Source of the DNA: Fratercula arctica
Taxonomy: Eukaryota > Chordata > Aves > Charadriiformes > Alcidae
Assembly (NCBI GenBank): GCA_947846985.1
Contig: CANTUZ010000021.1
Span: 1,294,711-1,358,710 of the forward strand
Direction: 5' to 3'
DNA length: 64,000 nucleotides
The position numbers and the translations under genes were made by a program. The notes under the pieces were generated by a model. It made no database searches. It had not been told where the DNA came from and was given only the letters and a program-made list of their open reading frames with translations. Positions 24,841-38,165 of the stretch are shown piece by piece (within the stretch, counting starts at the first letter, position 1; every line of letters starts with the position of its first letter).

Positions 24841-25400
24841 TCATAGAATGAGAGAATGGTTTGGAACGGACCTTAAAGATCATCTCGCTCCACCCCCTGC
24901 CCTGGGCAGGGACACCTCCCACCAGCCCAGGTTGCTCCAAGCCCCGTCCAACCTGGCCTTGAACCCCTCCAGGGATGGGGCAGCCACAGCTTCTCTGGGC
25001 AACCTGGGCCAGGGGCTCACCACCCTCACAGCAAACAATTCCTTCCTAATCTCTAATCTAAATCTCCCTTCTTTCAGGGTAAAACCCTTCCCCCTCGTCC
25101 CATGGCTCCCCTCCCTGCTCCAGAGTCCCTCCCCAGCTTTCCTGGAGCCCCTTTAGGGACTGGCAGGGGCTGGAAGGTCTCCCCGGAGCCTTCTCTTCTC
25201 CAGGCTGAACCCCCCCAGCTCTCTCAGCCTGTCCCCACAGCAGAGGGGCTCCAGCCCTCGGATCATCTTCGTGGCCTCCTCTGGCCCCGCTCCAACAGGT
25301 CCATGTCCTTCCAGTGCTGGGGACTCCAAAGCTGGACGCAGAACTCCAGGTGGGGTCTCACGAGAGCGGAGCAGAGGGGGGGAATCCCCTCCCTCAACAT
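24841..25400 (-). mobile_element. CR1 LINE 3' fragment, inverted relative to its neighbour
   Basis: This is a reverse-strand CR1 of about 560 bp. It runs from TCATAGAATGAGAGAATGG to the GAGTCCCTCCCC, GGTGGGGTCTCACGAGAG and GGAATCCCCTCCC blocks. Its 3' end faces the 3' end of the plus-strand copy about 100 bp away. Confidence 0.93.
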
Positions 25401-28188
25401 GCTGTCGCTTTCAGTCTTTCATTTTCATAGAACTACTTTAACTCCAAACGCTTGTTCACGAGTGGTCATGCTCAGCTCAGGGCATCCATTGTGCAAATAG
25501 CTTTGTTTTGTTGATAATGCTGTTTTTTCCCCTTACCTTCAGACACAGTAAATTCCCTACCCCAGGTTATCACCCATTCGTCATGTAACAGCAGGTTCCT
25601 CTGTCGTTCTCCACAGGGATGGCAGTTTAGGCCTTGCTCTGGGGTTCGATGAAAGGCTGCTTTCAGTTAGCTCATCTGTACATAGTTCCTTAATTGTTTT
25701 GACCAGATAATCAACAACAGTTGAAGCCCCAAACCTTTCTTGTATGTGCTGGACTACAAAACCCAACTGCTTTATGGTTGTAGTCCGCTGAGGCATCTGA
25801 TCTCCTGCAACCTTTCGACTTTATGGGAGAATCAGGGAGAAGGTGGATTATCAAAAAAAGGGTAGATATAAACCAGTTAGTCTGGGCACCAGGACATTAG
25901 AAATGCCAATACAAAACCTGATTGATTAAAAGGTTAAATTAGGACTGTAACTCATTCTGGTCAGTGGACTTTACTGGAAAATAGTTTTTGTCAACATGAC
26001 TTCGCGCTAACAAGACAATGAGCTTGACTGGGAAAAATTGGGAAAGTTATATATTCTGTAAAACATTCGACTTAATACCACAACATCGATCATTTAAAAA
26101 TTAGTAGGAGCAGTCTCTGCCCTCATGGACCAGGCAACCAGGGTACGGGGTTCTTTCCTCTCTCCACTATTTCTTCCCTCTCTTAAACGTTGTCTTACAA
26201 TCATTTGGGTTGGAAAAGACCTTTAAGATCATCAAGTCCAACCAAGTCCAACTTGCATCTCAGATGACGTATGACACTCTCTTTGTGTGCCCTGCCCTGC
26301 CATGCAGCAAGCCAGGTCTGTGGCAAAGGATTATCCCCTGGATGTCCAATAGTGACTCAAACCAGAGGGATCACATCGGGCTAAGAATAAACAGTGTATG
26401 AATAAAAAACATTAACCGCAGCAGTAACAAATACCTTCAGTCCTTTTTCTTTGTTCTCCCTTATCTGAGTCATTATACCCTGTTTTCAAACACTTTCTGG
26501 AAATAGAGAGGTTGAATGAAAAGAGATGCCGGGATTTCCCTCCTGGCCAGGGCTTTCAGAAGTATCACAAGAGTTTTGATGAAGTGGCAAGCACTGAAAT
26601 ACAGCAACGAATTTCTGTTCTTTTGTGAAGAAATTGATTTTTGCCAGAAACAACATGCTGCAAGCAAGCTTCTGTTCTTGTTAGACTTCAAGTCCTTCCA
26701 GGAGGAGTCCTTCAGCAAATTGGCTCATTTAGACACAACAGCCAGGAGCACGGAGAGTAAAAAAAAAAAGGGTTTTGTTCAAGGAAAGCCTCTGTATTGT
26801 AAACAGGATAAAAGGGGATGCAGAGAGTCACTTATCACTGTCGAATGTGTCCCCAGGTCATTCCTGTGCACCGTCTACTGGAGAAAAAGGATTTCATATT
26901 CGCTGCTCTCTTAGAAACCCCAAGCCAACGGTGGGGATTTTCTCTATCACACAATCTACAGACAGCGTGTGCATCCAGCAGCGGCGTTCAAACCCCCGTC
27001 GATGCATTCCCCATCGCTCCCCTCTGGCTTGTTGTTTAAAGCCTTGCAGCACCAAAGGGAAACCTGGATCCTTGTAGGGTCTCCTTTGTTCTGCCTGTAC
27101 CAGCCCGTTTCCCCCTCACAGCTATGGGACTTTGTTCTCTCTCCCAAAAAACAGACCCTTATGCTCCATTTAAAACCAGACCCTAATAATGTGTCTCTCC
27201 CTGTTTCTGTAAGTGTGATCCCAAAAAGCACAGAAACTGTCTTCCCCCCTCCTCTCTCCCTCCCTCCCTCCCTCTCTTTTTCAGGCACACAAAGTATTCC
27301 CCAGCCCTTTGCATGCTTTCTTGATACTAATAACTGTGGCTTTAAAAACAAAGGAGTGCCGAACCTGAGGGCATGCCGCAGAGGCAAGACATTTAGATGA
27401 ATGCTTGATGGAGACTCGTCACTTAGTCCAGCTGCAGGCCATGGGGCTGCATGTCCCAGCTCTGACAGACTCCCTTACACAAGCCAGACCTCACAGCGCG
27501 CCTCAGCATTTCGAGGCTGTGGAAGTGGAGAAAAAGGGAAGGGGAGACATGACAAGAATGTTGGAGACTCATCTATCAAATTTCTTGGGCTGTTGGGTGA
27601 TGTGCTGGACCCAGGTCTTCCTGGGCAGTAAGCTTTTTAAAGACACATTGCACCTTCTTTCTCATCTTCCCAAAGTAAGAATGTTTCTGCACTACTATCA
27701 CAGTCATTTTTGAGACTGATCTGTGACCAGAAGCGTCACAAGTAGTTGGAACATCATCCCCTTCTTCATATAAGGACCAGGTGAAGGGATATGGCAAGGG
27801 TGGGGAAGGTCAGGCCAATGGGAAAAGAAGTCAAGCAACAACTCTCATTTCACTAGCTCCCTCCCTTCTGCAATGATGCCAGGGAAATATGCTGGAAATA
27901 GAGACAGAAGGAAAAAAAACAATCACCAAGTGGTGAGAAACACTGCAGCATCCCCCAGCCTTAGGGGTCTTTGAGGCACAAATGGCTGGAGGTTCAGAGA
28001 ATATCCCGTGCAAGTATATTTGCCTCATGCTTTTATTCTTCCCCGGGTGATAGGCACAGGTCACTGCTGGAGATGAAATACTGACCTGATGGACATGCAC
28101 TATGTTGGATATGTTTGGTACCTCCATTCCTCCATTGCAGTTTGTTATCAGAACCCTTAAACATGGCTCAGTTCTCCATGCAGGACTT
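25401..28188. other. Intergenic, no recognised gene
   Basis: This is mostly unique sequence. It has a diverged CR1 tail at about 26195-26250 and a CTCC-rich stretch near 27245-27280. Several open frames (for example 25581-25796 minus and 26969-27400 plus) show no recognisable domain or splice context. Confidence 0.45.
26195..26250 (-). mobile_element. Diverged CR1 3' tail
   Basis: The plus strand reads TTTGGGTTGGAAAAGACCTT then TAAGATCATCAAGTCCAACC, the reverse of a CR1 end. Only the last 50-60 bp is recognisable. Confidence 0.65.
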
Positions 28189-28189
28189 A

Positions 28190-28543
28190 CAGCCCCTTCC
28201 AGTGTCTGAGGGGGCTCCAGGAAAGCTGGAGAGGAACTTTTTACAAGGGCATCACTACTGATGTCCTATCACTACTGATAGGACAAGGAGTAATGGCTTC
28301 AAACTGAAAGAGGGGAGATTTAGATGAGATCTGAGGCAGAAATTGTTTGCTGTGAGGGTGGTGAGCCCCTGGCCCAGGTTGCCCAGAGAAGCTGTGGCTG
28401 CCCCATCCCTGGAGGGGTTCAAGGCCAGGTTGGACGGGGCTTGGAGCAACCTGGTCTGGTGGGAGGTGTCCCTGCCCAGGGCAGGGGGTGGCACTGGGTG
28501 GACTTTAAGGTCCCTTCCAACCCAAAACATTCTGTGATTCTAT
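28190..28543 (+). mobile_element. CR1 LINE 3' fragment
   Basis: It runs from CAGCCCCTTCCAGTGTCTGA to AACATTCTGTGATTCTATGA. The 5' half contains a short local duplication (GATGTCCTATCACTACTGAT twice, overlapping, at about 28245-28280). Confidence 0.92.
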
Positions 28544-31500
28544 GACTGAGATTTTTGTGCCTTTTCCCTGCTGATCATGTCTCAGTTTGACCTTATCAAT
28601 GAAATTCAGAAAACAGGAACAGAAGAGTCTCCTCCAACAAAGCCAAAGAGGCAGAAGGGACAAGAAATGACATCTCCTTTCCCAATCAAGGATCAGATGA
28701 AACTGCAGTAATCCTGCCAAGAAATGTAGCACCTTGCATCCATTTGCCCAGCATCAGGAACTTGTTAGGAGCCTCAGTTGCCTTCTGCTGGGATGGCATT
28801 CCCCCCGGAATCCCAAATCCCATAGCAATCTCTGGGTCCAGGCCTTAAAAGCTCTGGCTTTGAAGACCTGAATTATTTACTGGGCAACCCTGTGTGATAC
28901 ATAAATGTATAAGGACAAATTCTGTTTTGGCACTAATGTAGCCCTGTACTGTATGCATAATTTAACACTTACATAGGAAAATATTAAAATATGTGAGCGA
29001 AAACATGTGCTATTATCCTGATTTTCCCAGGGGTCTGTTCTCTGACAGTCAGTTTCTCTGAAATGTGTCAGATTAAGAATTCCATCAGAATTAGGCAAAA
29101 TCATCAGCTGCTTTGGGAAATTTTAAGCACAGATCTTTTGTGTGCCACTCTTTTCCGCTGAGTAAACACCCATTTGCTAGGTCTAATTTTGGGAAACTGA
29201 TGTGGTTAACTATATTGCTTTGTTCGTTACTTTAATAGTTAATTCTGAACTGCGTTCCAAGTCAAATCTGGGTGTCAATCTGCCTCACGCTCACATTTTG
29301 TCAATATGTGGGATCTCAAAATTCAAAGAAAAAAATTGCAAAAAACATTTTCATCCACGTTTCATCAACCGGGTAATCCAGGCACAAAGAGATGGACGTG
29401 CCGGGCTACCTCTCCCTGCTTCTCACGCGCTGGACTGGATGCTCCAGGGGCTGTGATATGTTTGTTGTTAAAACAGCCTGACACAAAGAAGCCCCGGGAG
29501 CTGCATGCATCCACAGGATAGATGTCTTCTTCTGTCAATCCAGCTGGAGTCCCCCCAAGAGGGAAAACTGGATTGTCTGTATGGGTGAGGGGAGGGTGGG
29601 GAGAGTCCTCTAAAGAATGTCATAGAGGAATTTTCCTAAAACCTTCTCCAGTAATCTGAACAAAACCGTATCGAGTCTTTTGCCATTAACGGAGGCCAGG
29701 AGAAAGTGTGAAGACTGACTGCGAATAAAAGATGGGATTTGCTGTTCGGTCCAGCCTGGTAGCTCCCGTGCCAAAGAGTCCACAGTAGCCAGCTTGATTG
29801 GGTGTTGCTCAGATTGAGTGTAATTACAGCAGCGTCGTGCTTTTCTGGCCGTTTTCCAACGCCCAGATAAGACTGATGCTTTATGCAGAGGGGTCCCAGG
29901 AGTTTCTTATAGCCCAGTAAACTGTGGGCTATGTTGGCATTCAGGAATGTATAGAGTAGCCTCCAGGCAGGGATCTCTTCAGGGGCTTTTCTTTTTACCA
30001 ACTCTGCACTCATCACCCAATACACACTGCCGTATAGCAAACCCAGCCCTAACACCGACTTTTCTGGTGCTTTTGCAAATCTTCTTCTTGGGAATTTAAT
30101 TTTGCCGTCTTCTCAAGAGACAGTTTTGGTACCTGAAGGTAACATAAACCATATTTCTTTGGGGCTGGAGAATACCTGAAAAGGGACGGAGAAGCAGATT
30201 GTATCTCATTAGCCTTTCTATTCTTTAAGAGCGAGGCGCAGGTCACAGGCTGAGGAGCATCGTTTGCATCAGTTTGGTTCAGCTTCCTCGGCAGCAGGAG
30301 CGGGCCGGGCACAGATGCAGGCAGCTGGAGCTGCAGATGTCCCCTTGGAAGTGGGGTGACTCCACTGGTGCGGTGGCATTTACCCGCTTGCCAGGATGTC
30401 TGGAGGGAGAGGGAAGGTGCCAGAGCAGGAGCTGTTAGACAGCCTGTCACACTGCCGTGTTGGAGATCTTATCTCCGGTGATTAGCCTGGCCCTGCTGCA
30501 CTGCTGTCTTCGCTCCCCTGAGTTATCTGGCAATTTGCTGCCTCTATTTCAAATTCAAAGAAGGGCTTGTTTTTCCTAAAGCTTATCTGCTTTTTCTGAC
30601 CAGACAAGATGGTCTAATTGCAAAAAAATCTACCTCCAGCAGCCAGCCTTGCACCTCTTGTGTTACAGTCCAGTCTTCTCCCAGGTTCAGTTGCATTTGC
30701 CCACTCCAGTCGTTGGTTGTGCTGGCAGCAGGGGTTTACTTGCCCCAGTACAAGGCAGGTTTATTTAACAATAAACAAAAACTGCAAAATTACATCTACC
30801 AGTCTTCCCTGTCTTAATGAAATGGATTTACTTCATTGCTCATTCAAGTTTTCCAACACTGTTCCGGCGACCCGAGCATCATGGTGCGATTAGTTGCAGC
30901 ACGGTGCAGGAGCTGGGGCTGTGATGGGTGGCACAAGAGCTCCAGGTTTCGTTGCACTCTTCATGTGATTTTGGATTGCCCGTGCTGGGAGGAATCCACA
31001 ACCACTTTAGTCCCTGCTAAACCGGTGTCTCGTGAGATGAACGAGGGCTGCTCACCTCCCTGGTCGTGCTGCCCACAGCCAGGGCAGCTGTGCTGACAGC
31101 AAGGAACATGCCCAGCAAGCTAAACTGAGCACAACGTGCAAGGGAAAGGTGTGGGAGTCAATGGAGGAGGTGGGAGGGCTGAACGTGAAAGGTCAGCAAC
31201 ACATCATGAAGAGATTATTTTTTTTAAGATGCTTTTTATCGGTTTTTCTTCCCCTTTTTGGAAAAGTACCTGAAATTCAAGATCGTTTTCTGTTGGCCTT
31301 ATCCATTGCTGAACTGACGGTAGCTTACTATCCTTGTGGTTCTGAATTTCCCAAGAGATAGTTTTAACTCCTGCTGGATGATTTGATGAATTATAAAAAT
31401 AATATAATATTATAAAATAATACACTGTAAATACATAATTATAGATTATTATAAAACTGTGCTGGTAACAGGAATTTACAGCTTATCTCTGCCTGACCTT

Positions 31501-32365
31501 TCTGCATCACTTCCCCGCAGCCTCCAAACCAGATAAGTTCTTTGTTCACAGCAAGTGATGCAAAACCAGCCTGTCTCCGCTGGTGGCAGAAGACTTTGGT
31601 GCATTTCCACCTGCCCAGACTCTTCCCCCCAGTATCCACACCCCAGGCTGGCTGGGAGAACCACTCCTGCTTCCCAAGCCCACTTCACTTTACTGCTACA
31701 GCTGTTGCAAAACACCTGCTTTTCCAGCATTTCAGATGCCACAAACTTCAAATCCATGATTATGAGTTAAAACTAGAAATGTAACATTTATTTTTAGGGA
31801 ATTTTTATGCTAGAAAGAAAAATATCTTATCATTTTTATTGCAAATGCTGAGATTAATTCCTCTGGCCTGTGTCAGGTAAGGTGGCCTCTCAAACCTGCC
31901 TGTTAAAATAACATTATTTCAGTTGTAAGGCTGAACACAAGGATACTCACAAAGTCTCCACTTTTTCTCTGAATCACTGACCATCTCTCTGAAATGAGAC
32001 AGAGGAAAAGCAGAAACAGAAGTAGCATCACTATGTAGTCACCAGCCACATCACTCTCAGCAAGGGGAGCTGTGTTTGCCAAGGCCACGTTAACCTTAAT
32101 GACTGCGTGCTTGACACTCAACCCTGGACAGATTTGCAATGTAAATCTCTCTCCCTCCTCCTAACCAGGATTACTTTGTTTCTGTCTACAGCAGCATCAG
32201 GCCCATTCCTGCATTCTGGCAGCTGTGATGTGGGAGCCCTGCCTCTCCTGTGCTGGAGCCGCCACTGCTCTTGCCCACACTGCAGGGGGGAACACATACG
32301 GGATGGACCATTTGTCAAGCAGATGCAAGCTCTTTCTGCGTGTACTTGGCCACAAGCAGAGAGGA
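28544..32365. other. Intergenic, unique sequence with possible regulatory blocks
   Basis: No repeat was recognised apart from an AT-only stretch near 31384-31455. At 30469-30588 there are three TTATCT (GATA-type) sites. The 29.6-30.1 kb block has an open minus-strand frame that begins at GTG and not ATG, with no known domain, so it is not called as a gene. Confidence 0.4.
30469..30588 (-). promoter_or_regulatory. Cluster of three GATA-type sites
   Basis: TTATCT occurs at 30469-30474, 30523-30528 and 30583-30588, all in the same orientation (AGATAA on the minus strand), in a repeat-free block. An enhancer role is inferred from motif clustering alone. Confidence 0.25.
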
Positions 32366-32497
32366 CCAGGCTGGATGAGGCTCTGAGCAGTCTGATCTGG
32401 TTAAAGATGTCCCTGCTTCCTGCAGGGGGGTGGGACTAGATGGCCTTTAGAGGCCCCTTTCAACCCAACACATTCTATGATTCCATGATTCTATGAC
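32366..32497 (+). mobile_element. CR1 LINE 3' tail, TGCAGGGGGGTGGGACTAGA type
   Basis: It contains CCAGGCTGGATGAGGCTCTG, GACTAGATGGCCTTTAGAGG and CATTCTATGATTCCATGATT. The diagnostic text differs from the majority subfamily here and matches the copy at 44.5 kb. Confidence 0.88.
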
Positions 32498-33124
32498 GTG
32501 GCTGTGGGTGGTTCACTGTGGGGTCCAACACTGCCCACTGTGGAGCCTGGCTCAGCTTGGGGTCCCACACTGCCCAGGAGAAGACTCACTGAGGCTCAGC
32601 AGGAGACCACCATGGCAATACAGCTGACTTGGCATCAGATCACATTTTCCTGCAGAACCACTAGCTATTTCTTCCCTCAAAATGGTCATGAGGGTAGCCA
32701 GCGACAGCATGCCTTCCCATCTCCATCACCCTCTTGGGAAATGGGGATGCTGTTTTCACCACACTGCCCCAGAGTGGGAGGTGGTTGCTGGAGTTGAGGG
32801 CTGGAGCTAGAACTTGGTCAGCAGCATCTTTCCCTGGGTGACACAGTCACCTTCTCCTGCCCCTTGGCAAGGTTTGAGCCCTGTGGGTGCTACTGCATGT
32901 AAGAGTTGGACAGAGAAACAGAGCGAGCACAAGGGCAAGAGAAATCCTTTGAGAGGGGAAGGCACGACCACAAGCTCTGTGAGCAACTGGAGACCAGTCG
33001 TGGACTTGGAGACTGAGGGCTTCAGCGCAGGTCTCCAGATCTTCTTGAGCTCCTGAGAGATCCTGGATGTTCCCAGTGAAAAATGGGATGGGATTAGTTT
33101 TGGACTGCTGGTAAAGGCCTGTCT

Positions 33125-33636
33125 GGAGTCCTCAGCACAAGAGGGGCATAGACCTGTTGGAACAGGTCCAGAGGGGGGCCGCAAAGATGATCCGAGGGCT
33201 GGAGCACCTCTGCTGTGAGGACAGGCTGAGAGAGTTGGGGTTGTTCAGCCTGGAGGAGAGAAGGCTCCAGGGAGACCTTCCAGCCCCTTCCAGTCCCTAA
33301 AGAGGGCCTACAGGAAGGATGGGGAGGGACTCTGGATCAGGGAGTGTAATGATAGGATGAGGGGTAATGATTTTAAACTGAAAGACGGTAGATTTAGATG
33401 AGATCTCAGGAAGAAATTCTTTGCTGTGAGGGTGGTGAGCCCCTGGCCCTGGTTGCCCAGGGAAGCTGTGGCTGCCCCATCCCTGGAGGGGTTCAAGGCC
33501 AGGTTGGACGGGGCTTGGAGCAACCTGGGCTGGTGGGAGGTGTCCCTGCCCAGGGCAGGGGGATGGAATGAGATGATCTTTAAGGTCCCTTCCAACCTGA
33601 ACCATTCTATGATTCTATGATTCTAGGATTCTATGC
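33125..33636 (+). mobile_element. CR1 LINE 3' fragment with extended tail
   Basis: This is a CR1 of about 510 bp, starting in GTCCTCAGCACAAGAGGGGC. Its tail has three or four repeats of ATTCTATG (33604-33634), which is the CR1 terminal microsatellite. Confidence 0.93.
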
Positions 33637-36600
33637 TGGGTGTGGCAAAAGGAGGGAGATGGTGACTGCACAAGTTGACCAGAACACAGGAACACATTTC
33701 TGCAGCATGGGAGCCTGTTCCCAGCTGTGGTCTCACTGCCAGTGTCCATATCTGGTCCTGTAGAGCAACGCTTCACCTTCTTTCATCATTATAGTGCCCA
33801 CAGATATCAAAGTGCTACCCATTTCTTTGTTGGAGAATTTGAGGCAGGAGGAGACTCAAGTTATCTAATAGTAGACTTCAGGAAAAACTGGAGTGCAACT
33901 TTCTTGTCCCTGCTGCTCTGGCCACTGGTCCCCACTGGTATCTCCTCCTCTTATTGCTAATGTGCTGAGTATTCCTGGAGCCCTGAACTGGGACGTTTTT
34001 CCCAGTTGCATACTGGGGAGAAGCAGCACCGCAGCTCCTCCCAGAGAGCTGAAGGAGCAGCAGTGCCTCAGGGCACTCAGTAAATGAGTAAAAAAAACAA
34101 GAGTCAGAACTGATTAGGGAGCTCAGGTTTTGGCTCGGACTCTCTAGAGCCTCCAAGGCATTGCAGAGGCTCAGAACCTCATTACTGCTATAAAGTGAAT
34201 TCAGTAATTAGCTCAGGTCAAAAGTTTATGGCTTGGAGACTGCAGCTGGGGAAATGGTTCCTCCTGGACGTTCGAAACCAAACTGCAGAAAGCAGCAGTG
34301 TTGGCATCCAGGCAAAACACTTAATGAAGGATCCTGCAGATGGGACTGTCCTGCGGCATAGTCTTATTGGACAGCGAGTGCTGCAGTGGTGTCCCCTCGG
34401 AAGGAAATACATCGCACTGGAGAAGTAGGCAGGACATTCCCATGGAGACTTGCGAACCGAGGAATTGCCTGACTGGATGGGTTCTGGTCTAGCTAAGCCG
34501 AAATCCCGCCATGGACAGAACAAGGTTTTTCAGACAAGGCTGCAGGTAGCTGTTGCAGGCTGTATCCTACCCCCGTTGCCTCCGAGCAGTCGAGACACAA
34601 AGCAGTAATTCACTCCCGTGGGATAGTGTTGTCATCAGTTCAAATAGCCGTTCTCCGCTTAAATGTTTCTGTCTTCCTGGTTTCAAAGATAGCCCAAAGC
34701 AGCAATTCTCCATCCTTGATTTGTCCTACATACAAAAGCCTTTCAGCGGCTGAAATTTTTTTATTTTCAATTTTACGTAATATCCCCCAATGATGCGAGA
34801 CAGGAAAGCCCAGTATCATTTGCAGTTTAATCATTTTGGTCGTGTTTTTAACAATTTACCTGACTCCCAGACAACTAATTTCCTTATAATGCTCAGACCT
34901 CTGGGTCTCATCCCACCTTTAGAGGCCTCCGCAGTTTTGCTACGTGCAGTGTGGTGCGAGGTGCGTATTGCCAGCGGTCAGAGCGGCACTGCTGGGCTCC
35001 GCTGTGGCACTGGAGGATTTTCCATCCTCGCCTTTACCTGGGGTCACGCACCCTCCCATCCTGCCCGTTTCGAGACCGCAACGCAGAGACCGTGCCGCGC
35101 TGCCCAGCCGCACACCCTGCCTCCTCTCCCCTCGCCCGGCTACGCCAGAGAGAAAGTGGGACGGGGAAGAGGGAAGGGAGGGGCTGAGGGATTAAACAAG
35201 ACAGACCAGAAAGCCTTGAATTTTTCCCCTCATACTCAGCCATTTAATGACTAGTTTGATGATAAGCATGAAATTAAATAGACAAAGAAAATTCTCTCAT
35301 GTCTAAGAAGTCAGCGGATAATTAGGCTTTGATGGGGACGTTCTGAGATACTTTCTACTTATTCTGTGAGTCTGATGTAATGCTGTGGCTGCCTTGGTTG
35401 TCCCCGCAGTTGGACTCCGCTGATCTCTCCTGGCCAGACCTCAGATCGATGCTGGTGCTGGCTGATGTCTCCTTTATTCAGGGAAGCGCTAGTCCTCTGG
35501 AAGAAACTTCCTCAATAAGGAAGAGCTTTGTGTTCCTCTCATTTTCCATTTCCCCTGTTCTTCCTCTTTATAGCTCGCTTCATCCAGAGCAACGTTAACA
35601 TAAAGCTGTACAAAGAATTTGGTACGCATATTTGCCTTCTCCCCTCATGAGGGGAAAACCCGCAGCAGCAGTGTGAGGAACAGCAGCTTTGAAACTCAAA
35701 CATGTTGTTTCTGTACCTATTTATAGATGAAAGTGCTTTATTGTCTGTCCAAAATTTTTGAAAGCCAGAAGAGAATGAATCAGACCCAAAACCCCTAGCT
35801 TCAAAGGTCTAGATTAAAAACCATTGCATTACCTAGATTAAAAACCATTGCACACCAGATAGTGTGTGAATTCACAGTATCCTGGTGCCTCCCAAGGTAG
35901 CCATAATTTGAGCACTCCTGACTGCCCGGAAAAAAAAAAAAAAATCCCTTTTGTCACATGTAAGCACTCCTAAATATATGTTATGCTGTAATTTCAAGCA
36001 AATGCCGGCTCATTATGCCAACACTTCAAGCCGAAGTCACCAAAGGCAAGCTAGCTGCAAACTAGCAGCCATGAAATCACAGGTGATAGAAGGCTGCCGG
36101 CAAAGTAAGGCACATTAGCTGTTTGCCCGAAGCATCTCTAAAACCTCAAGGTAGGAAAGAGGTGATTAAATGATGGAGAACAAGAAAACGGGAGAAATGG
36201 AAGGAAGGGAAAGACATAAGAAATCCCATTTGCGAAGCAAAAGGGGACAGTGTGCCTTTTGACACAGGATTTTAAAAAAACAATGTAAAGCTGAGCGTGT
36301 GAGAGAGGAGAGGTGAACCTGAGGCTGCTGGCTTTTTCAGAGTAAACTTTGGACTTGGGGAAAAGTAGGAGGACTGCCTGGCTCTGGCACACAGCATCGA
36401 TAGCCAAGCGTCATCTGAGAGCGCAGAAAGCACAAGCTTTGATAAAGTCACTCTCCCTGAAACAGCATCTCTCCAGGTTTTAAAAAGACGAAGTTCTCAT
36501 CATTCCATTTAAAACCTTCCCAAAATGACAAATCTGATTGACCCCATTGAAAAATCAGACTGCCAGCTCACCCTGACACTCCACAATTTTTGCTTTGATC

Positions 36601-38165
36601 ACAATATATGATGGGAAAAATTCCAAATCTTTGAAAGCTTGCCCTGGGAAGGAAAGAAAACCATTTCCCACTAAGCCCTGATCCCAAATACGTTTGGCTG
36701 TTTATTTTTGGAGGGAGAAGACCAGCAAACTTGACAGTGCCCATAAGGAATGTCCAGCTGCCGGCAAGCTGTTCACGGCTTTCAGGCTCTGGGGGGAGCG
36801 ATGGGAGGTGGGGAGGGAGAGTCCGCTTCAGGAATGCTGTTGGGGCATTTAGGAAGGCTGAGCTGTGTTTGACAGTGTAATAGACCCCCAGAGAAGCACC
36901 GAGCCTTATGCGTAGCCCGCAGCTATTTAAGAACTGAAAGCTCAAGCATACACACAGAAAGGTTAGCTTTTAATGGATGGTAAATGTTTGGGGAGACCTT
37001 TGACCAGCTCTAATACTGCAGCTGACCATTCAGAAAGTCTGTAATGAATGACCACGCATTAGGCTCGGCTGCTCACTTTAGCGGACAATAACTGTCAAAC
37101 CCTCTGCTTAACCCCCAGCGAGCTCTCCCACCTCTCGGGTGGCAGCTGAGCAGGTATCGAGGGGGTTAGACCTGGCTTTGGATCGCACTTGTTCTGTACA
37201 ACAACCAAAGCGGCCCAGAGCACCATGCTGAGCTGGAGAAGGTGCAAGAATACCTTTGGATGCCTCCAAAAATGCTTTTTTCCTAATTTTTCAAAACCTG
37301 TTTCAGCCCTGGTCATTGTCAGTAGCTTCATCTGCTCCTGGCAAGGATACGAAAGCAATCAAGTGTCTGGGACTTGGATCCTGTCTGGGTCTTTCTGAGG
37401 AAGCCATGAAAGGAGACATGTTGCTTTCCATGTTCTTAGCATATACCACTGGGCTCAAATTCCCCTAAGAATTTTGCTCTTGAAGACATTCAGCCTAGAC
37501 ACGTGTGCTGATATTCTGAGACTTTTCACTGCAGAAATTTGCACAGGCAGTTTTTGTCAGACTGGAAACTCCTGGAGCCCCCAAGTAAAATATTGCTCAC
37601 ACTGGCTGTACTTTGGTGCCCTCTTCACTAGTCTTCCATGTCAGGCATTTAATTTTTTCCCCCTTTAAAGATTTAAACACTTTCAAGAGACTTTCAGCTT
37701 GCCAAAAATAATTCTGATAACCTGGAGCAAAGCCATTGATGCAAAATGAGTCCTCATTCTTACACGCACTGTCTGCAGAGCAATGATTTATAACGCCTAT
37801 GTTCACTCTCCCATGGACTCACCATCACAAGTAGCTTCTTCCTTACTCTTCAGATGTCCTCATCACAGAGTGAGCATCCACTCTGGGACAGTGCATCCGT
37901 ATCCTCTAGAGTCCAGCCACAGGTATCACAGATCTTAAGCAAGAGAATGAAAGTGGTCACTGGTGTCTTCACAGCTTGGAAAATGAATCTTTCCTACAGG
38001 CAGTCAATGGGTTCCTCATCATGACCTTCTTTGCACTATTCATCAGCTGTGGTGCTAGTGGGTCCTATTTGGATGTCCCTGAAATGAGTAGACCTGCTTT
38101 TCAGGCAACCCTTGGGGCTGGATGCCATGGCACTGGTCCACACTAACATCTAGTGTGGTGAAAAG
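33637..38165. other. Intergenic, unique sequence, no recognised gene
   Basis: This is 4.5 kb with no CR1, the longest repeat-poor stretch outside GOSR2. It has A/T-rich blocks at 35240-35350 and 36940-37080 with homeodomain-like TAAT cores and a CTTTGAT site. An A run lies at 35931-35944. Confidence 0.4.

Noticed and set aside
29636..30055. 139-codon minus-strand frame with a hydrophobic start
   Set aside because: The first codon is GTG, there is no splice context, and no known family is recognisable.
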